The notes beneath the pieces were generated by a model, which saw nothing but the letters and a program-made list of their open reading frames with translations, was not told the DNA's origin and did not search any database. Shown here piece after piece: positions 15,456 through 24,407 of a DNA stretch of 64,000 bases. This stretch comes from Tomitella biformata AHU 1821 (lineage in GTDB: Bacteria > Actinomycetota > Actinomycetes > Mycobacteriales > Mycobacteriaceae), in NCBI RefSeq assembly GCF_000524475.1, contig NZ_BAVQ01000036.1:172760-236759 (forward strand), read 5' to 3'. The first letter of the stretch is position 1; every line of letters starts with the position of its first letter. Made by a program: the position numbers and the translations under genes.

Positions 15456-17071
15456 TGGCCGACTCCGGGGCCGCCGAGGCGACGATCCTCGGCCCGCCCG
15501 CCGACCCCCGGTTCGCCGGACTGCGTGCGGAGACGCTGTGGGAGCTGGCGAGCGCCCGCGCCGAAGCGACGCCGGACCTCGAGTTCGCGGTCGATGAACA
15601 GGGCCGGCGCTTCACGTTCGCGCAGTTCCGCGACCTGGTCGAGGCCACCGCCGCGACGCTGCGCCGGCGCGGTGTGCGCCCCGGCGACGTCGTGTCATGG
15701 CAGCTGCCCAACACCGTGGACGTGATGGCGTTGGCCGTCGCGCTCTCGCGGCTGGGCGCCGTGCAGAACCCGATCATCCCCATGCTGCGGGACTCCGAGG
15801 TCGAGTTCATCGTGGTTCAGGTGCGGGCGAATCTGTTGATCGTGCCGAGCACGTTCCGCGGGTACTCGCACGGCGAGATGGCCCATCGGGTGGCCGCGAA
15901 CGTGCCCGGCCTGGACGTGATGGTGCTTTCGGACCTCTCGGACCTCGCGCCCGACGCCCGCCGCGGCGACGCGGCGGGGCCGGGCGAGCCGGTGCGCCGG
16001 CCCGCGGACGAGGCGGGCTGGGTCTTCTACACCTCCGGCACCACCGCCGCGCCCAAGGGCGTCAAGCACAACGACCTCGGATTGATCGCCGCCGCGCGGA
16101 CCTTCAACACGAATCTGGAGGTCGGGCCACAGGATCGCTGCGCCGCATATGTGCCGATCGCGCACGTCGGTGGCATCGCCCACATGCTGCACGCGCTGCT
16201 CGTGGGGCACGTGCTGATCGTCAGCGCGGTGTTCAACCCCGAGGACAACGCGAACCAGCTCATCGAGGAGCGGGCCACATTGATCGGCTCGGGCCTCCCC
16301 TTCACCAACGAGTATCTGCGGATCGCCGCCGAGCGGGGCGTCTCACCGCTGTTCCCACACTCGAGGGGCACCCTCGGGGGCGGCTCGGGCAGGCCCGCGT
16401 CGCTGAGCGCCGCGACGCGTGAGCGGCTCGGCGGGGTCGGCGTCATCTCCGGGTACGGCATGACCGAGTGCCCGTACGTCACCTGGGGGACGCCGCACGA
16501 CACCGACGCGCAGCACGCGGAATGCGAGGGCGTCCCGGGGGAGGGCGCGGAGGTGCGGATCGTCGGGCCGGACGAGCGGGTGCTCGCCGTGGGCGAGATC
16601 GGCGAGATCCGCGTGCGGGGCCCGCAGCTGTTCCTCGGCTATGTGGACGAGGCGCTGAACAACGACGCGCTCGACGAGGAGGGGTTCTTCCGCAGCGGCG
16701 ACCTTGGCTTCCTCGACGCAGACGGACGCCTCGGGGTGACCGGGCGCATCAAGGACACGATCGTCCGCAAAATGGAGAACATCTCCGCCCGGGAGGTGGA
16801 GGAGGCCCTGGTCGGGGACCCGGCAATCGGGGACCTGACCGTGATCGGGCTCCCCGATCCCGTGAGCGGGGAGCGGGTCTGCGCCGTCCTGGTGCCGGCG
16901 GATCCCGCGGCGCCTCCGACCCTGGACTCGGTGCGGGCATACCTGCGGACCACCACGTTGAACCAGCGCAAGTATCCGGAGCAAGTCGAGATCGTCGACA
17001 CGATTCCGCGCAACTCGCTGGGCAAGATCTCCAAGCCAGCACTGCGGAGGCGATATGCCGGTACAAGCTGA
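15455..17071 (+). CDS. Acyl-CoA ligase, AliA-like group, copy 1
   Basis: A 538-residue ANL ligase with P-loop FYTSGTTAAPKG (about 191-202), GYGMTECPYVTWG, FRSGDLGFLD and MENISAREVEE, and C-terminal lysine in NSLGKISKPAL. It is closest within the window to the ligases at 45004 and 55414, sharing blocks such as WQLP, LGAVQ and PIAHVGG. From memory this group resembles cyclohexanecarboxylate-CoA ligase (AliA). ATG at 15455 overlaps the preceding stop by one base; a GTG at 15452 is an alternative. Two adjacent ligases may serve two acids or two stages of the same route. Confidence 0.9.
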   Translation: MADSGAAEATILGPPADPRFAGLRAETLWELASARAEATPDLEFAVDEQGRRFTFAQFRDLVEATAATLRRRGVRPGDVVSWQLPNTVDVMALAVALSRLGAVQNPIIPMLRDSEVEFIVVQVRANLLIVPSTFRGYSHGEMAHRVAANVPGLDVMVLSDLSDLAPDARRGDAAGPGEPVRRPADEAGWVFYTSGTTAAPKGVKHNDLGLIAAARTFNTNLEVGPQDRCAAYVPIAHVGGIAHMLHALLVGHVLIVSAVFNPEDNANQLIEERATLIGSGLPFTNEYLRIAAERGVSPLFPHSRGTLGGGSGRPASLSAATRERLGGVGVISGYGMTECPYVTWGTPHDTDAQHAECEGVPGEGAEVRIVGPDERVLAVGEIGEIRVRGPQLFLGYVDEALNNDALDEEGFFRSGDLGFLDADGRLGVTGRIKDTIVRKMENISAREVEEALVGDPAIGDLTVIGLPDPVSGERVCAVLVPADPAAPPTLDSVRAYLRTTTLNQRKYPEQVEIVDTIPRNSLGKISKPALRRRYAGTS

Positions 17072-17114
17072 ACACCAACTAGCAGTGACCGACAACGAAG
17101 GAGGCGTGCGAGAA

Positions 17115-17900
17115 ATGGCCGCAGAGGATTGCTTCACCACCATTGAATTCGAGGTGGCGGACCACATCGCGACGATCACGCTCAACCGCCCAGACCGCTT
17201 GAACTGCTTCAACGAGGCGATGGCGGACGAGATCGCGGCCGTGTGGGCCCGGGTCCGCGATGACGACGACATTCACGTCGCCGTGCTCCGGGCGAACGGC
17301 GACCGGGCGTTCTGCACCGGCGTGGATCTCAGCGCCGGCGCCTGGTGGTCGCACCTGAACACGTGGAATCAGGAGGATCCGGGCATCCAACTGGGCCCCA
17401 AACAGCATCGGGTGTGGAAGCCGGTGGTGTGCGCGGTCCAGGGCATGGCCGCCGGCGGCGCGATGTACTTCATCAACGAGTCCGACATCGTCATCTGCTC
17501 CTCGGACGCCACCTTCTTCGACCCGCACGCCAACGGCGGCATCGTCTCGGCGCTGGAGCCGATCGGCATGCTCAACCGGGGCATTCCCCTCGGCGAAGTG
17601 TTGCGTTGGGCGCTGCTGGGCAGTGATGAGCGGATGACCGCGCAATCGGCGCTCCGGGCCGGGATCGTCACCGAGGTGACGGAGCCGGGCGAGCTGCGAG
17701 CTCGCGCGCACCAGTTGGCGACGGAGATCGCGGCGCGTCGGCCGGAGGCCATCCAAGGCACGGTCCGGGCGATCTGGGAGTCGCTGGACATGACGCCGAC
17801 GACGGCGATGCGCAATGGGCTGTCCTACACCCAGATCGGCAACCAAGGCGAAGGCCGGACGGACTCGCGCAAGAACAAGCGCGAACCGCGTTTCCGCTGA
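17115..17900 (+). CDS. Crotonase-family protein without the two hydratase glutamates
   Basis: A 261-residue enoyl-CoA hydratase/isomerase-fold protein: LNRPDRLNCFN, oxyanion block FCTGVDLS and VQGMAAGGAMYF. Positions equivalent to crotonase Glu144 and Glu164 read Tyr (about Y118) and His (about H138, DPHANGG), so a classical hydratase mechanism is doubtful. Other crotonase reactions (isomerase, hydrolase, C-C lyase) are possible. ATG at 17115 is supported by AAGGAGG about ten bases upstream; a longer frame from 17055 would overlap the ligase. Confidence 0.88.
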   Translation: MAAEDCFTTIEFEVADHIATITLNRPDRLNCFNEAMADEIAAVWARVRDDDDIHVAVLRANGDRAFCTGVDLSAGAWWSHLNTWNQEDPGIQLGPKQHRVWKPVVCAVQGMAAGGAMYFINESDIVICSSDATFFDPHANGGIVSALEPIGMLNRGIPLGEVLRWALLGSDERMTAQSALRAGIVTEVTEPGELRARAHQLATEIAARRPEAIQGTVRAIWESLDMTPTTAMRNGLSYTQIGNQGEGRTDSRKNKREPRFR

Positions 17901-17928
17901 CCGCCTTCCATCGAGCAAGGAGCAAGCT

Positions 17929-19452
17929 GTGAATCTGATTGTGGACAACAGCGAAGTGGACAATAGCGGCGCGGCGACCGAGGCAATTCGCACGTTTCCG
18001 CTGCTGATCGGCGGCGTCGCGGTGCCCGCCGCATCCGGTGCCACCTACGAGAGCGTGGACCCGTTCACCGGGCAGGCGTGGGTGCAGGTGCCGGACGGCG
18101 GTGCCGTGGACATCGACCGCGCTGTGCGCGCGGCGCGAGCCGCGCTGAACGGTCCGTGGGGGCAACTGACCGCCACCGCGCGCGGAAAGCTGCTGTGGCG
18201 GTTGAGCGAGATCATCGGCCGCGAGGCCGAGAACCTCGCGGATCTCGAGGTCCGCGACGGCGGGAAGCTGCTGCGGGAGATGTCCGGCCAGATGGCCAGC
18301 CTGCCGGACTACTACCGCTATTTCGCCGGCATGGCGGACAAGCTCGAGGGCAGCGTCATCCCCTCGGACAAGCCGAACTTCTTGATCTACACCAAGCATG
18401 AGCCAGTCGGCGTCGTCGGCGCGATCACGCCGTGGAACTCGCCGCTGCTGCTGCTGACGTGGAAGTTGGCGGCCGGCCTCGCCGCGGGCTGCACGTTCGT
18501 GATCAAGCCCAGCGACCACACGCCCGCGTCGACGTTGGCCTTCGCGCGGCTTTTCGAGGAGGCCGGGTTCCCGCCGGGCGTCGTCAACGTGGTGACCGGC
18601 TGGGGGCCCGAGACCGGCGCCGCGCTGGCCGCGCACCCCGGCGTGGACAAGATCGCGTTCACAGGCTCGACGGAGACCGGCATCAAGGTCGGACAGGCGG
18701 CGCTGGCCAGCATGACGAGGCTGACGCTGGAGCTGGGCGGCAAGTCTGCGCAAGTGGTGTTCCCCGACGCGGACCTCGACGCGGCCGCCAACGGCGTGAT
18801 CGCCGGCGTGTTCGCGGCCACCGGCCAGACCTGCCTGGCCGGCTCCCGGCTGCTGGTGCATGAGAGCGTCGCGGAGGAGCTGGTCGCCAAGATCGTCGCC
18901 CGGGCGTCGACGATCGTGGTGGGGGACCCCCACGATCCGGCGACCGAGATGGGGCCGGTGTCCAACGAGCAGCAGTACCAGAAGGTCCTCTCGCACTTCG
19001 CGTCCGCCCGGGCGGACGGCGCGACCATCGCGTACGGCGCAGAGCCGGTGGCCGAGCTCGGCGGCTTCTTCGTCAAGCCCACCATCCTCACCGACGTCAC
19101 CCCCGAGATGCGGGCCGTCGCCGAGGAGGTCTTCGGCCCGGTGCTGGTGGTGCTGACGTTCGCCGACGAGGACGAGGCCGTCGCGATGGCCAACGGCACC
19201 GAGTTCGGGCTCGCGGGCTCGGTCTGGACTAAGGACGTGCACCGTGCGCACCGGGTCGCCGGCAATCTGCGGGCGGGCACGATCTGGATCAACTCGTACC
19301 GCGCGGTCTCTCCGAGCGTGCCGTTCGGCGGCATGGGATCCAGCGGCATCGGCCGTGAGAACGGCATCGACGCGGTCAAGGATTTCACGGAGACCAAGGC
19401 CATCTGGGTGGAGCTCACCGGCGACACCCGGGACCCGTTCACCCTCGGCTGA
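17929..19452 (+). CDS. Aldehyde dehydrogenase
   Basis: A 507-residue NAD(P)-dependent aldehyde dehydrogenase: cofactor block TPWNSPLLLLTWKLA, GSTETG, general base Glu in LTLELGGKS and nucleophile Cys in TGQTCLAGSR. GTG start at 17929 follows AAGGAG. Possible substrates are the aldehyde made by the HpaI-type aldolase or one released by an Ltp2-type retro-aldol cleavage. It is a non-acylating family, so it would yield a free acid that needs one of the ligases. Confidence 0.92.
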   Translation: MNLIVDNSEVDNSGAATEAIRTFPLLIGGVAVPAASGATYESVDPFTGQAWVQVPDGGAVDIDRAVRAARAALNGPWGQLTATARGKLLWRLSEIIGREAENLADLEVRDGGKLLREMSGQMASLPDYYRYFAGMADKLEGSVIPSDKPNFLIYTKHEPVGVVGAITPWNSPLLLLTWKLAAGLAAGCTFVIKPSDHTPASTLAFARLFEEAGFPPGVVNVVTGWGPETGAALAAHPGVDKIAFTGSTETGIKVGQAALASMTRLTLELGGKSAQVVFPDADLDAAANGVIAGVFAATGQTCLAGSRLLVHESVAEELVAKIVARASTIVVGDPHDPATEMGPVSNEQQYQKVLSHFASARADGATIAYGAEPVAELGGFFVKPTILTDVTPEMRAVAEEVFGPVLVVLTFADEDEAVAMANGTEFGLAGSVWTKDVHRAHRVAGNLRAGTIWINSYRAVSPSVPFGGMGSSGIGRENGIDAVKDFTETKAIWVELTGDTRDPFTLG

Positions 19453-19507
19453 CCAGGCCAGATCCCGCATTGCCCCAGCAATACCACTAGCGAAGAAGGA
19501 ATCCACA

Positions 19508-20725
19508 GTGAGCACAGCAGCACCAAGCACAGGCAAGATCGAGGCCGTCATCGTCGCTGGGGCCAGGACCGCGATCGGCTCCGCCTTCAAGGGCGCCCTG
19601 CGAGACACCACGGCGATGGAGCTCGCCGAGGTCGTCGTCAAGGAGGCGCAGCGGCGCTCCGGTCTGGACGTGTCCCAGATTGACGACATCATCCTGGCCG
19701 AGTCGAACTACGGCGGCGGCGACATCGCCCGGCACGCCGCGGTGACCGCGGGCATGACGCAGGTCCCAGGCCAGGCCGTGAACCGGCATTGCGCGGGCAG
19801 CCTCACCGCCATCGGCAACGCGGCCGCATCCGTCATCGCCGGCGCGGACCGGGCGGTCATCGCGGGCGGGACGCAGTCCACCTCGACCGGCCCGCTGCAG
19901 AAGTTCCGCACGCCCGGCACCGTGGACGAGTTCACCGACCGCTGGATGCCGCCGACGCACCCCAACACCCCCGACGCGCCCAACATGGACATGTCCATCA
20001 CGGTGGGCTGGAACACCGCGGTCGAGGCGGACATCACCCGCGAGGAGATGGACGCGTGGTCGGCGCGCTCGCAGGAGCGTGCCATCGCCGCCATCGACTC
20101 GGGGGTCTTCGACGAGGAGATCGTGCCGGTGCAGGCCCTGCAGGCGGACGGCTCCCGGGTCGAGTTCGCGGTGGACGAGCACCCCCGACGCGGCTCCACG
20201 CTGGAGAAGCTGGCGGGTCTGAAGACGCTGCACCCCGAGATCGAGGGCTTCTCCATCACGGCCGGCAACGCGAGCGGCATCAACGACGCCGCGGCCGCGG
20301 TGGTCGTCGTGGGCAGCGACTTCGCCGCAGAGCAGGGCCTGGAGACGCTGGCCGTGGTCCGGTCGTGGGCCGCGTCCGCGGTGGACCCCGCGCGCACCGG
20401 GATGGCGGTGCTCGACGTGATCCCCAAGGCGCTCGACCGCGCCGGCATCGCGATCGGCGATGTCGCGCTGTGGGAGATCAACGAGGCGTTCGCGTCGGTC
20501 CCGGTGGCCGCCTGCAAGAAGCTCGGCATCGACGAGGCGATCGTCAACACCGCGGGCAGCGGCTGCAGCCTGGGGCACCCCGTCGCGGCGTCCGGCGCGC
20601 GCATGGTCGTCACGCTGATGAACGAGCTGCGGCGGCGCGGCGGCGGCTACGCGGTCGCGGCGATGTGCGCCGGCGGCGGCCAGGCTGGCGCTGTGGTCAT
20701 CGAAGTGCCGGCACCGCAGGCCTAG
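19508..20725 (+). CDS. Acetyl-CoA acyltransferase (classical thiolase, FadA type)
   Basis: A 405-residue thiolase and the only one here with a complete classical catalytic set: C95 in NRHCAGSLTA, His in CSLGHPVAASG and C-terminal Cys in AAMCAGGGQAG, plus NEAFAS. It cleaves 3-ketoacyl-CoA with CoA to acetyl- or propionyl-CoA and a shortened acyl-CoA. GTG start at 19508 after a 55-base gap from the aldehyde dehydrogenase. Confidence 0.93.
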   Translation: MSTAAPSTGKIEAVIVAGARTAIGSAFKGALRDTTAMELAEVVVKEAQRRSGLDVSQIDDIILAESNYGGGDIARHAAVTAGMTQVPGQAVNRHCAGSLTAIGNAAASVIAGADRAVIAGGTQSTSTGPLQKFRTPGTVDEFTDRWMPPTHPNTPDAPNMDMSITVGWNTAVEADITREEMDAWSARSQERAIAAIDSGVFDEEIVPVQALQADGSRVEFAVDEHPRRGSTLEKLAGLKTLHPEIEGFSITAGNASGINDAAAAVVVVGSDFAAEQGLETLAVVRSWAASAVDPARTGMAVLDVIPKALDRAGIAIGDVALWEINEAFASVPVAACKKLGIDEAIVNTAGSGCSLGHPVAASGARMVVTLMNELRRRGGGYAVAAMCAGGGQAGAVVIEVPAPQA

Positions 20726-20736
20726 GTCCGCAGCCC

Positions 20737-21669
20737 ATGGAATTCGAGACGACGGAATCCGAGGCCATCCGCATGTCGGGGGCTGGCCTCAGCCTGGCCG
20801 CCGACCGCTGGCGACCGGTCGGCCAGGCGGGCAAGGGCGTGGTGCTGCTGCTGCACGGCGGCGGGCAGACCCGACACTCCTGGCACCACACCGGCGCCCG
20901 GCTCGGATCCGAGGGCTGGGACACGTACGCGGTGGACCTGCGGGGCCACGGCGACAGCGACTGGGACCCGGCCGGCGATTACGGGATGTCCGCCATCGCC
21001 GCGGACATCCAGGAGATGGTGGCCCACGCCAAGGCCCAGGCCCCAGGGCTGCCGGTGGCGCTCGTCGGGGCATCCCTCGGCGGCAAGACGTCGATGATCG
21101 CGCTCGGCGAGAGCCCCGGATTGGCGCAGGCGCTGGTGCTCGTGGACATCGCCGTCCGCGTGGAGGCTGCCGGCGGCCGCAGGGTCTTCGACTTCATGCG
21201 GAGCGCGCCCAACGGGTTCGCGTCGCTCGAGGAGGCCGCGTCGTCCATCGCGGCATACAACCCGAACCGGCCCCGCTCCGGCAGCCTCGAGGGGCTGAAG
21301 AAGAACCTCCGACTGCGCGCGGGCCGCTGGCACTGGCACTGGGACCCCCGGGTCATGACCCCGCCGGAGGCGCCCGAAGACCCGTCGGCCTCGCCGCTGA
21401 GCGAGGTCATCTACGAGCGCTCCAAGCTGGCCGCCCAGGCCATCACCTGCCCGGTGCTGCTGGTGCGGGGCATGAAGTCCGACGTCGTCTCGGACGCTGG
21501 CGTCGCCGAGATGCGCAGGCTGGTCCCGCATGGGACGTACGTCGACGTGCGGGACGCCGGGCACATGGTGGCCGGCGACGACAACGACATCTTCACCGCA
21601 AGCCTGGTCGGGTTCCTCGACCAGTCGCTTTCACCGTGCATTCCCTCCAACCGAAAGAGCCAATCATGA
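20737..21669 (+). CDS. Alpha/beta hydrolase
   Basis: A 310-residue alpha/beta hydrolase: LLLHGGGQTRHSWH oxyanion region, VDLRGHGDSDWD, nucleophile elbow GASLGG, and C-terminal acid/His in VVSDAG and DAGHMVAG. It is not obviously a meta-cleavage hydrolase. It may be an esterase, lactonase or thioesterase. Start ATG at 20737 is 11 bases after the thiolase stop; its stop overlaps the flavin reductase start (ATGA). Confidence 0.88.
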   Translation: MEFETTESEAIRMSGAGLSLAADRWRPVGQAGKGVVLLLHGGGQTRHSWHHTGARLGSEGWDTYAVDLRGHGDSDWDPAGDYGMSAIAADIQEMVAHAKAQAPGLPVALVGASLGGKTSMIALGESPGLAQALVLVDIAVRVEAAGGRRVFDFMRSAPNGFASLEEAASSIAAYNPNRPRSGSLEGLKKNLRLRAGRWHWHWDPRVMTPPEAPEDPSASPLSEVIYERSKLAAQAITCPVLLVRGMKSDVVSDAGVAEMRRLVPHGTYVDVRDAGHMVAGDDNDIFTASLVGFLDQSLSPCIPSNRKSQS

Positions 21670-22250
21670 CTGTCGACAACGATGCCGCGAACCGTGTCCT
21701 CGCGGGTCTGCGCCCCTTCCCCGTCGCCATCACCACCATCGACGGCGGCTTCGCCAACGGGCTGATGTCCCTGTCGGCCGGCGCGGCCAGCATCATCCCC
21801 GAGGCGCCCCGCGCCACGATCAGCCTGACGAAGTACAACAAGACCCATGACATGGTCCTCAATTCCGGGATCTTCGTCATGCACATGCTCAGCGCGGCGG
21901 ATGAGGACGTGGAGGCCTCGCTCGAGATCCTCATGACCCTCGGCGGCAGCTCGGGCCGGGACGGCGACAAGATGTCGAAGCTGCGCACCAAGACCGGTGT
22001 CACCGGCGCGCCGATCCTGCTCGACGCGCACAGCTACGTGGAGTGCCGGGTCAGCGGATCGTTGGACGTGCAGGAGAGCACCATCTTCGTCGGCGACATC
22101 GTGGCCGCGGAGGTCTTCTCCGAGGGGCAGCGCCTGCGCATCGGCGAGGCGTGGGGCAAGCTGCCGGCCGATTGGGTCGCCCAGTACGACGCGAACCATG
22201 AGCCGCAGCTCGCCAACGCCCGGGCGCGCCGATTCGGCGAGCAGGCCTAA
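21666..22250 (+). CDS. Flavin reductase-like FMN-binding split-barrel protein
   Basis: A 194-residue protein of the flavin-reductase/DIM6-NTAB family: FPVAITTIDGGFANGLMSLSAGAASIIP and LNSGIFVMHML match the FMN-binding split barrel. Members supply reduced flavin to a monooxygenase. It has no iron-sulfur motif and so cannot replace the missing Rieske ferredoxin/reductase. A possible client is the flavin-dependent ACAD-like or LLM-type protein downstream. ATGA overlap with the hydrolase. Confidence 0.85.
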   Translation: MTVDNDAANRVLAGLRPFPVAITTIDGGFANGLMSLSAGAASIIPEAPRATISLTKYNKTHDMVLNSGIFVMHMLSAADEDVEASLEILMTLGGSSGRDGDKMSKLRTKTGVTGAPILLDAHSYVECRVSGSLDVQESTIFVGDIVAAEVFSEGQRLRIGEAWGKLPADWVAQYDANHEPQLANARARRFGEQA

Positions 22251-22254
22251 CGCG

Positions 22255-23430
22255 ATGACCACGACGGAACAGACGTCGACGACCGGCGCGTGGGAGCTGC
22301 CCGAAGAGTTCGTGATGCTCCGCGACACGGTTCGGCGCTTCATGGAGGCGGAGGTGCATCCACTGGAGGCCACGCTGCCGCACGACGCGGCGGGCCTGCC
22401 GCGCGAGCAGCTCGTGCAGCTGCAGGCCAAGGCGCGGGCGCTCGGACTGTGGGCGCTGCAGACCCCGGAGGAGTTCGGCGGCGCCGGGCTCAGCGTCCTC
22501 GGCCAGCTCGTCGTGGCGGAGGAGGCGGCCAAATGCCGCATGGGCGCCTTCTTCCCGGCGCTGGGCGCATTCGGCGGCAACCCGCCCAACGTCATGTTCA
22601 AGGCCAGCGAGGAGCAGTTCGCGAAATTCGCGCAGCCGATCCTCGACGGCACGATGACCAAGGCCTACACCTCCATCAGCGAGGCCTCGGGCGGCTCCGA
22701 CCCCGCACGCGCGATCCAGCTCAAGGCCGTGCGCGACGGCGACGACTACGTGCTCGACGGCAGCAAGATGTGGACCAGCCACGGCGAGAACGCGGACTGG
22801 GGCGTCGTCTACGCCAGGACCGGGGAGGGCCGCGGCGGCATCTCGTGCTTCATCGTCGAGAAGGGCGTGCCCGGGCTGACCTTCCACCGGATCGGCGTGG
22901 TCGCCTCGTTTGCCCCGTACGAGCTGCACTTCGACAACGTGCGGATTCCCGCGGCGAACCTGATCGGCGCCGAGGGGGGCGGATTCTCGCTGGCCAGCGA
23001 CTTCCTCGTCTACGGCCGGATCATGTACGCGGCCGGCCCCATCGGCATCGCCCAGATGGCGCTGGACATGGCGATCGAGTGGGCCAAGGAGCGCTCGGTG
23101 TTCGGCGGCACGCTCGCAGAGAAGCAGGGCATCCAGTGGATGCTGGTCGATTGCGAGGTGGAACTGCGCGCGGCCCGGATGCTGATGTACCAGGCGGCCT
23201 GGAACGCGGACCTCGGGAAGAACGTCAGGGTCGACGCCTCCGTGGCCAAGATGTACGGCACGGAGGCGGCCTACAAGGTCATCGACCGCTGCATCCAGAT
23301 CCACGGCGCCTTGGGTTTGGCGCAGGAGCTGCCCCTGGAGCGGTGGTTCCGCGACCTGCGCGTCAAACGGCTCGGTGAGGGCGCCACCGAGGTCCAACGC
23401 GTGGTAATCGCCCGCGACCTGCTCAGCTGA
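22255..23430 (+). CDS. Acyl-CoA dehydrogenase, complete single type (391 aa)
   Basis: A 391-residue ACAD that, unlike the paired ones in the window, keeps a Glu in the C-terminal catalytic block (LGEGATEVQR, matching YEGT-type ACADs). N-terminal MLRDTVRRFMEAEV, ISEASGGSDPARA, SKMWTSHGENADWG and IQIHGALGLAQELPLERW are visible. It should work as a homotetramer on an acyl-CoA. Start ATG is five bases after the flavin reductase stop. Confidence 0.9.
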   Translation: MTTTEQTSTTGAWELPEEFVMLRDTVRRFMEAEVHPLEATLPHDAAGLPREQLVQLQAKARALGLWALQTPEEFGGAGLSVLGQLVVAEEAAKCRMGAFFPALGAFGGNPPNVMFKASEEQFAKFAQPILDGTMTKAYTSISEASGGSDPARAIQLKAVRDGDDYVLDGSKMWTSHGENADWGVVYARTGEGRGGISCFIVEKGVPGLTFHRIGVVASFAPYELHFDNVRIPAANLIGAEGGGFSLASDFLVYGRIMYAAGPIGIAQMALDMAIEWAKERSVFGGTLAEKQGIQWMLVDCEVELRAARMLMYQAAWNADLGKNVRVDASVAKMYGTEAAYKVIDRCIQIHGALGLAQELPLERWFRDLRVKRLGEGATEVQRVVIARDLLS

Positions 23431-23442
23431 CTGGAGTCGAAG

Positions 23443-24354
23443 ATGAAGTTCAGTTTGATGTTCCCCATGGGTGCGGTCAAGCACTATCCGACGTGGATCG
23501 GCGACAGCAGCCTCGGCGAGGTCGCGCGATTCGTGGAGGACGCGGGATTCGGCGCGTTCGCGATGAGCGAGCACCCGTACCCCGACCGGCAGTGGCTCGG
23601 CAATGGCGGGCACCACGCGTTCGACCCGTTCGTCTCGCTGAGCATCGCCGCCGAGGCGACCACGCGGCTGCGGGTGATGACCTACGTGATGGTGGCGGGC
23701 TACCGCAGCCCGTATGTGGGCGCGAAGGCCGCCGCCAGCCTCGACCTGCTCTCCGGCGGGCGGCTGACGCTGGGCATGGCCGCCGGCTACCTGAAGACCG
23801 AGTTCGAGGCGCTCGGCGCGGACTTCACGCGCCGCGGGAAGCTGATGGACGAGGCGATCGCCGCGATGCGCGCGACGTGGGTCGGCGAGGAGCACGACGG
23901 CCCGGAGTTTGGGCGCAGCGGCCATATCGCGCTGCCGCTGCCGGCGCAGCCGGGTGGGCCGCCGATCTGGATCGGCGGCAACAGCAAGGCCGCGCAGCGC
24001 CGGGTGGTCGAGGTGGCCGACGGCTGGATGCCGATGGCCCAGTCCGCGACGGTCGCGGCGATCACGAAGTCGCCGCCGCTGGAGGACATCGGCGTCCTCG
24101 CACAGATGATCGCCTCGCAGAACGAGCGGCGTGCCGCCGCCGGCAAGGCTGCGGCGGACGTGTCGTTCGTGCCCTTCGAGAAGGGCCTGCTCACCACCGG
24201 CGACGCGGCGCCGTTCTGCGCCGCGGTGGCTCCGCGGTTGGACGAGTACGCGGAGGCCGGCGTCACCTGGATCAACCTCGAGCCGGCCAGCCGCAGCATC
24301 GACGACTTCAAGCGGGACGTCGAGATGCTCAGTGCCCGCCTGATCAATAAGTGA
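23443..24354 (+). CDS. LLM-class F420-dependent-type oxidoreductase
   Basis: A 303-residue luciferase-like protein: N-terminal MKFSLMFPMGA, LRVMTYVMVAGYRSP, LSGGRLTLGMAAGYLKTEFEALG and PIWIGGNSKAAQRR are LLM hallmarks. In actinobacteria these enzymes mostly use F420 and reduce or oxidise C=C or alcohol groups. The substrate is unknown. It follows the ACAD by 12 bases in the same operon. Confidence 0.87.
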   Translation: MKFSLMFPMGAVKHYPTWIGDSSLGEVARFVEDAGFGAFAMSEHPYPDRQWLGNGGHHAFDPFVSLSIAAEATTRLRVMTYVMVAGYRSPYVGAKAAASLDLLSGGRLTLGMAAGYLKTEFEALGADFTRRGKLMDEAIAAMRATWVGEEHDGPEFGRSGHIALPLPAQPGGPPIWIGGNSKAAQRRVVEVADGWMPMAQSATVAAITKSPPLEDIGVLAQMIASQNERRAAAGKAAADVSFVPFEKGLLTTGDAAPFCAAVAPRLDEYAEAGVTWINLEPASRSIDDFKRDVEMLSARLINK

Positions 24355-24407
24355 CGATGTGCAACCAGTGACGCCCGGCTCCGGTCGCGTCGAAGTCTGA
24401 GGAGGAC

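Noticed and set aside
17668..19692. 674-codon minus-strand open frame
   Set aside because: Antisense to the aldehyde dehydrogenase with intact Cys/Glu; no domain in its translation.
21666..22250. Flavin reductase as the Rieske electron-transfer reductase
   Set aside because: It is a split-barrel FMN protein with no 2Fe-2S or ferredoxin-reductase motif.
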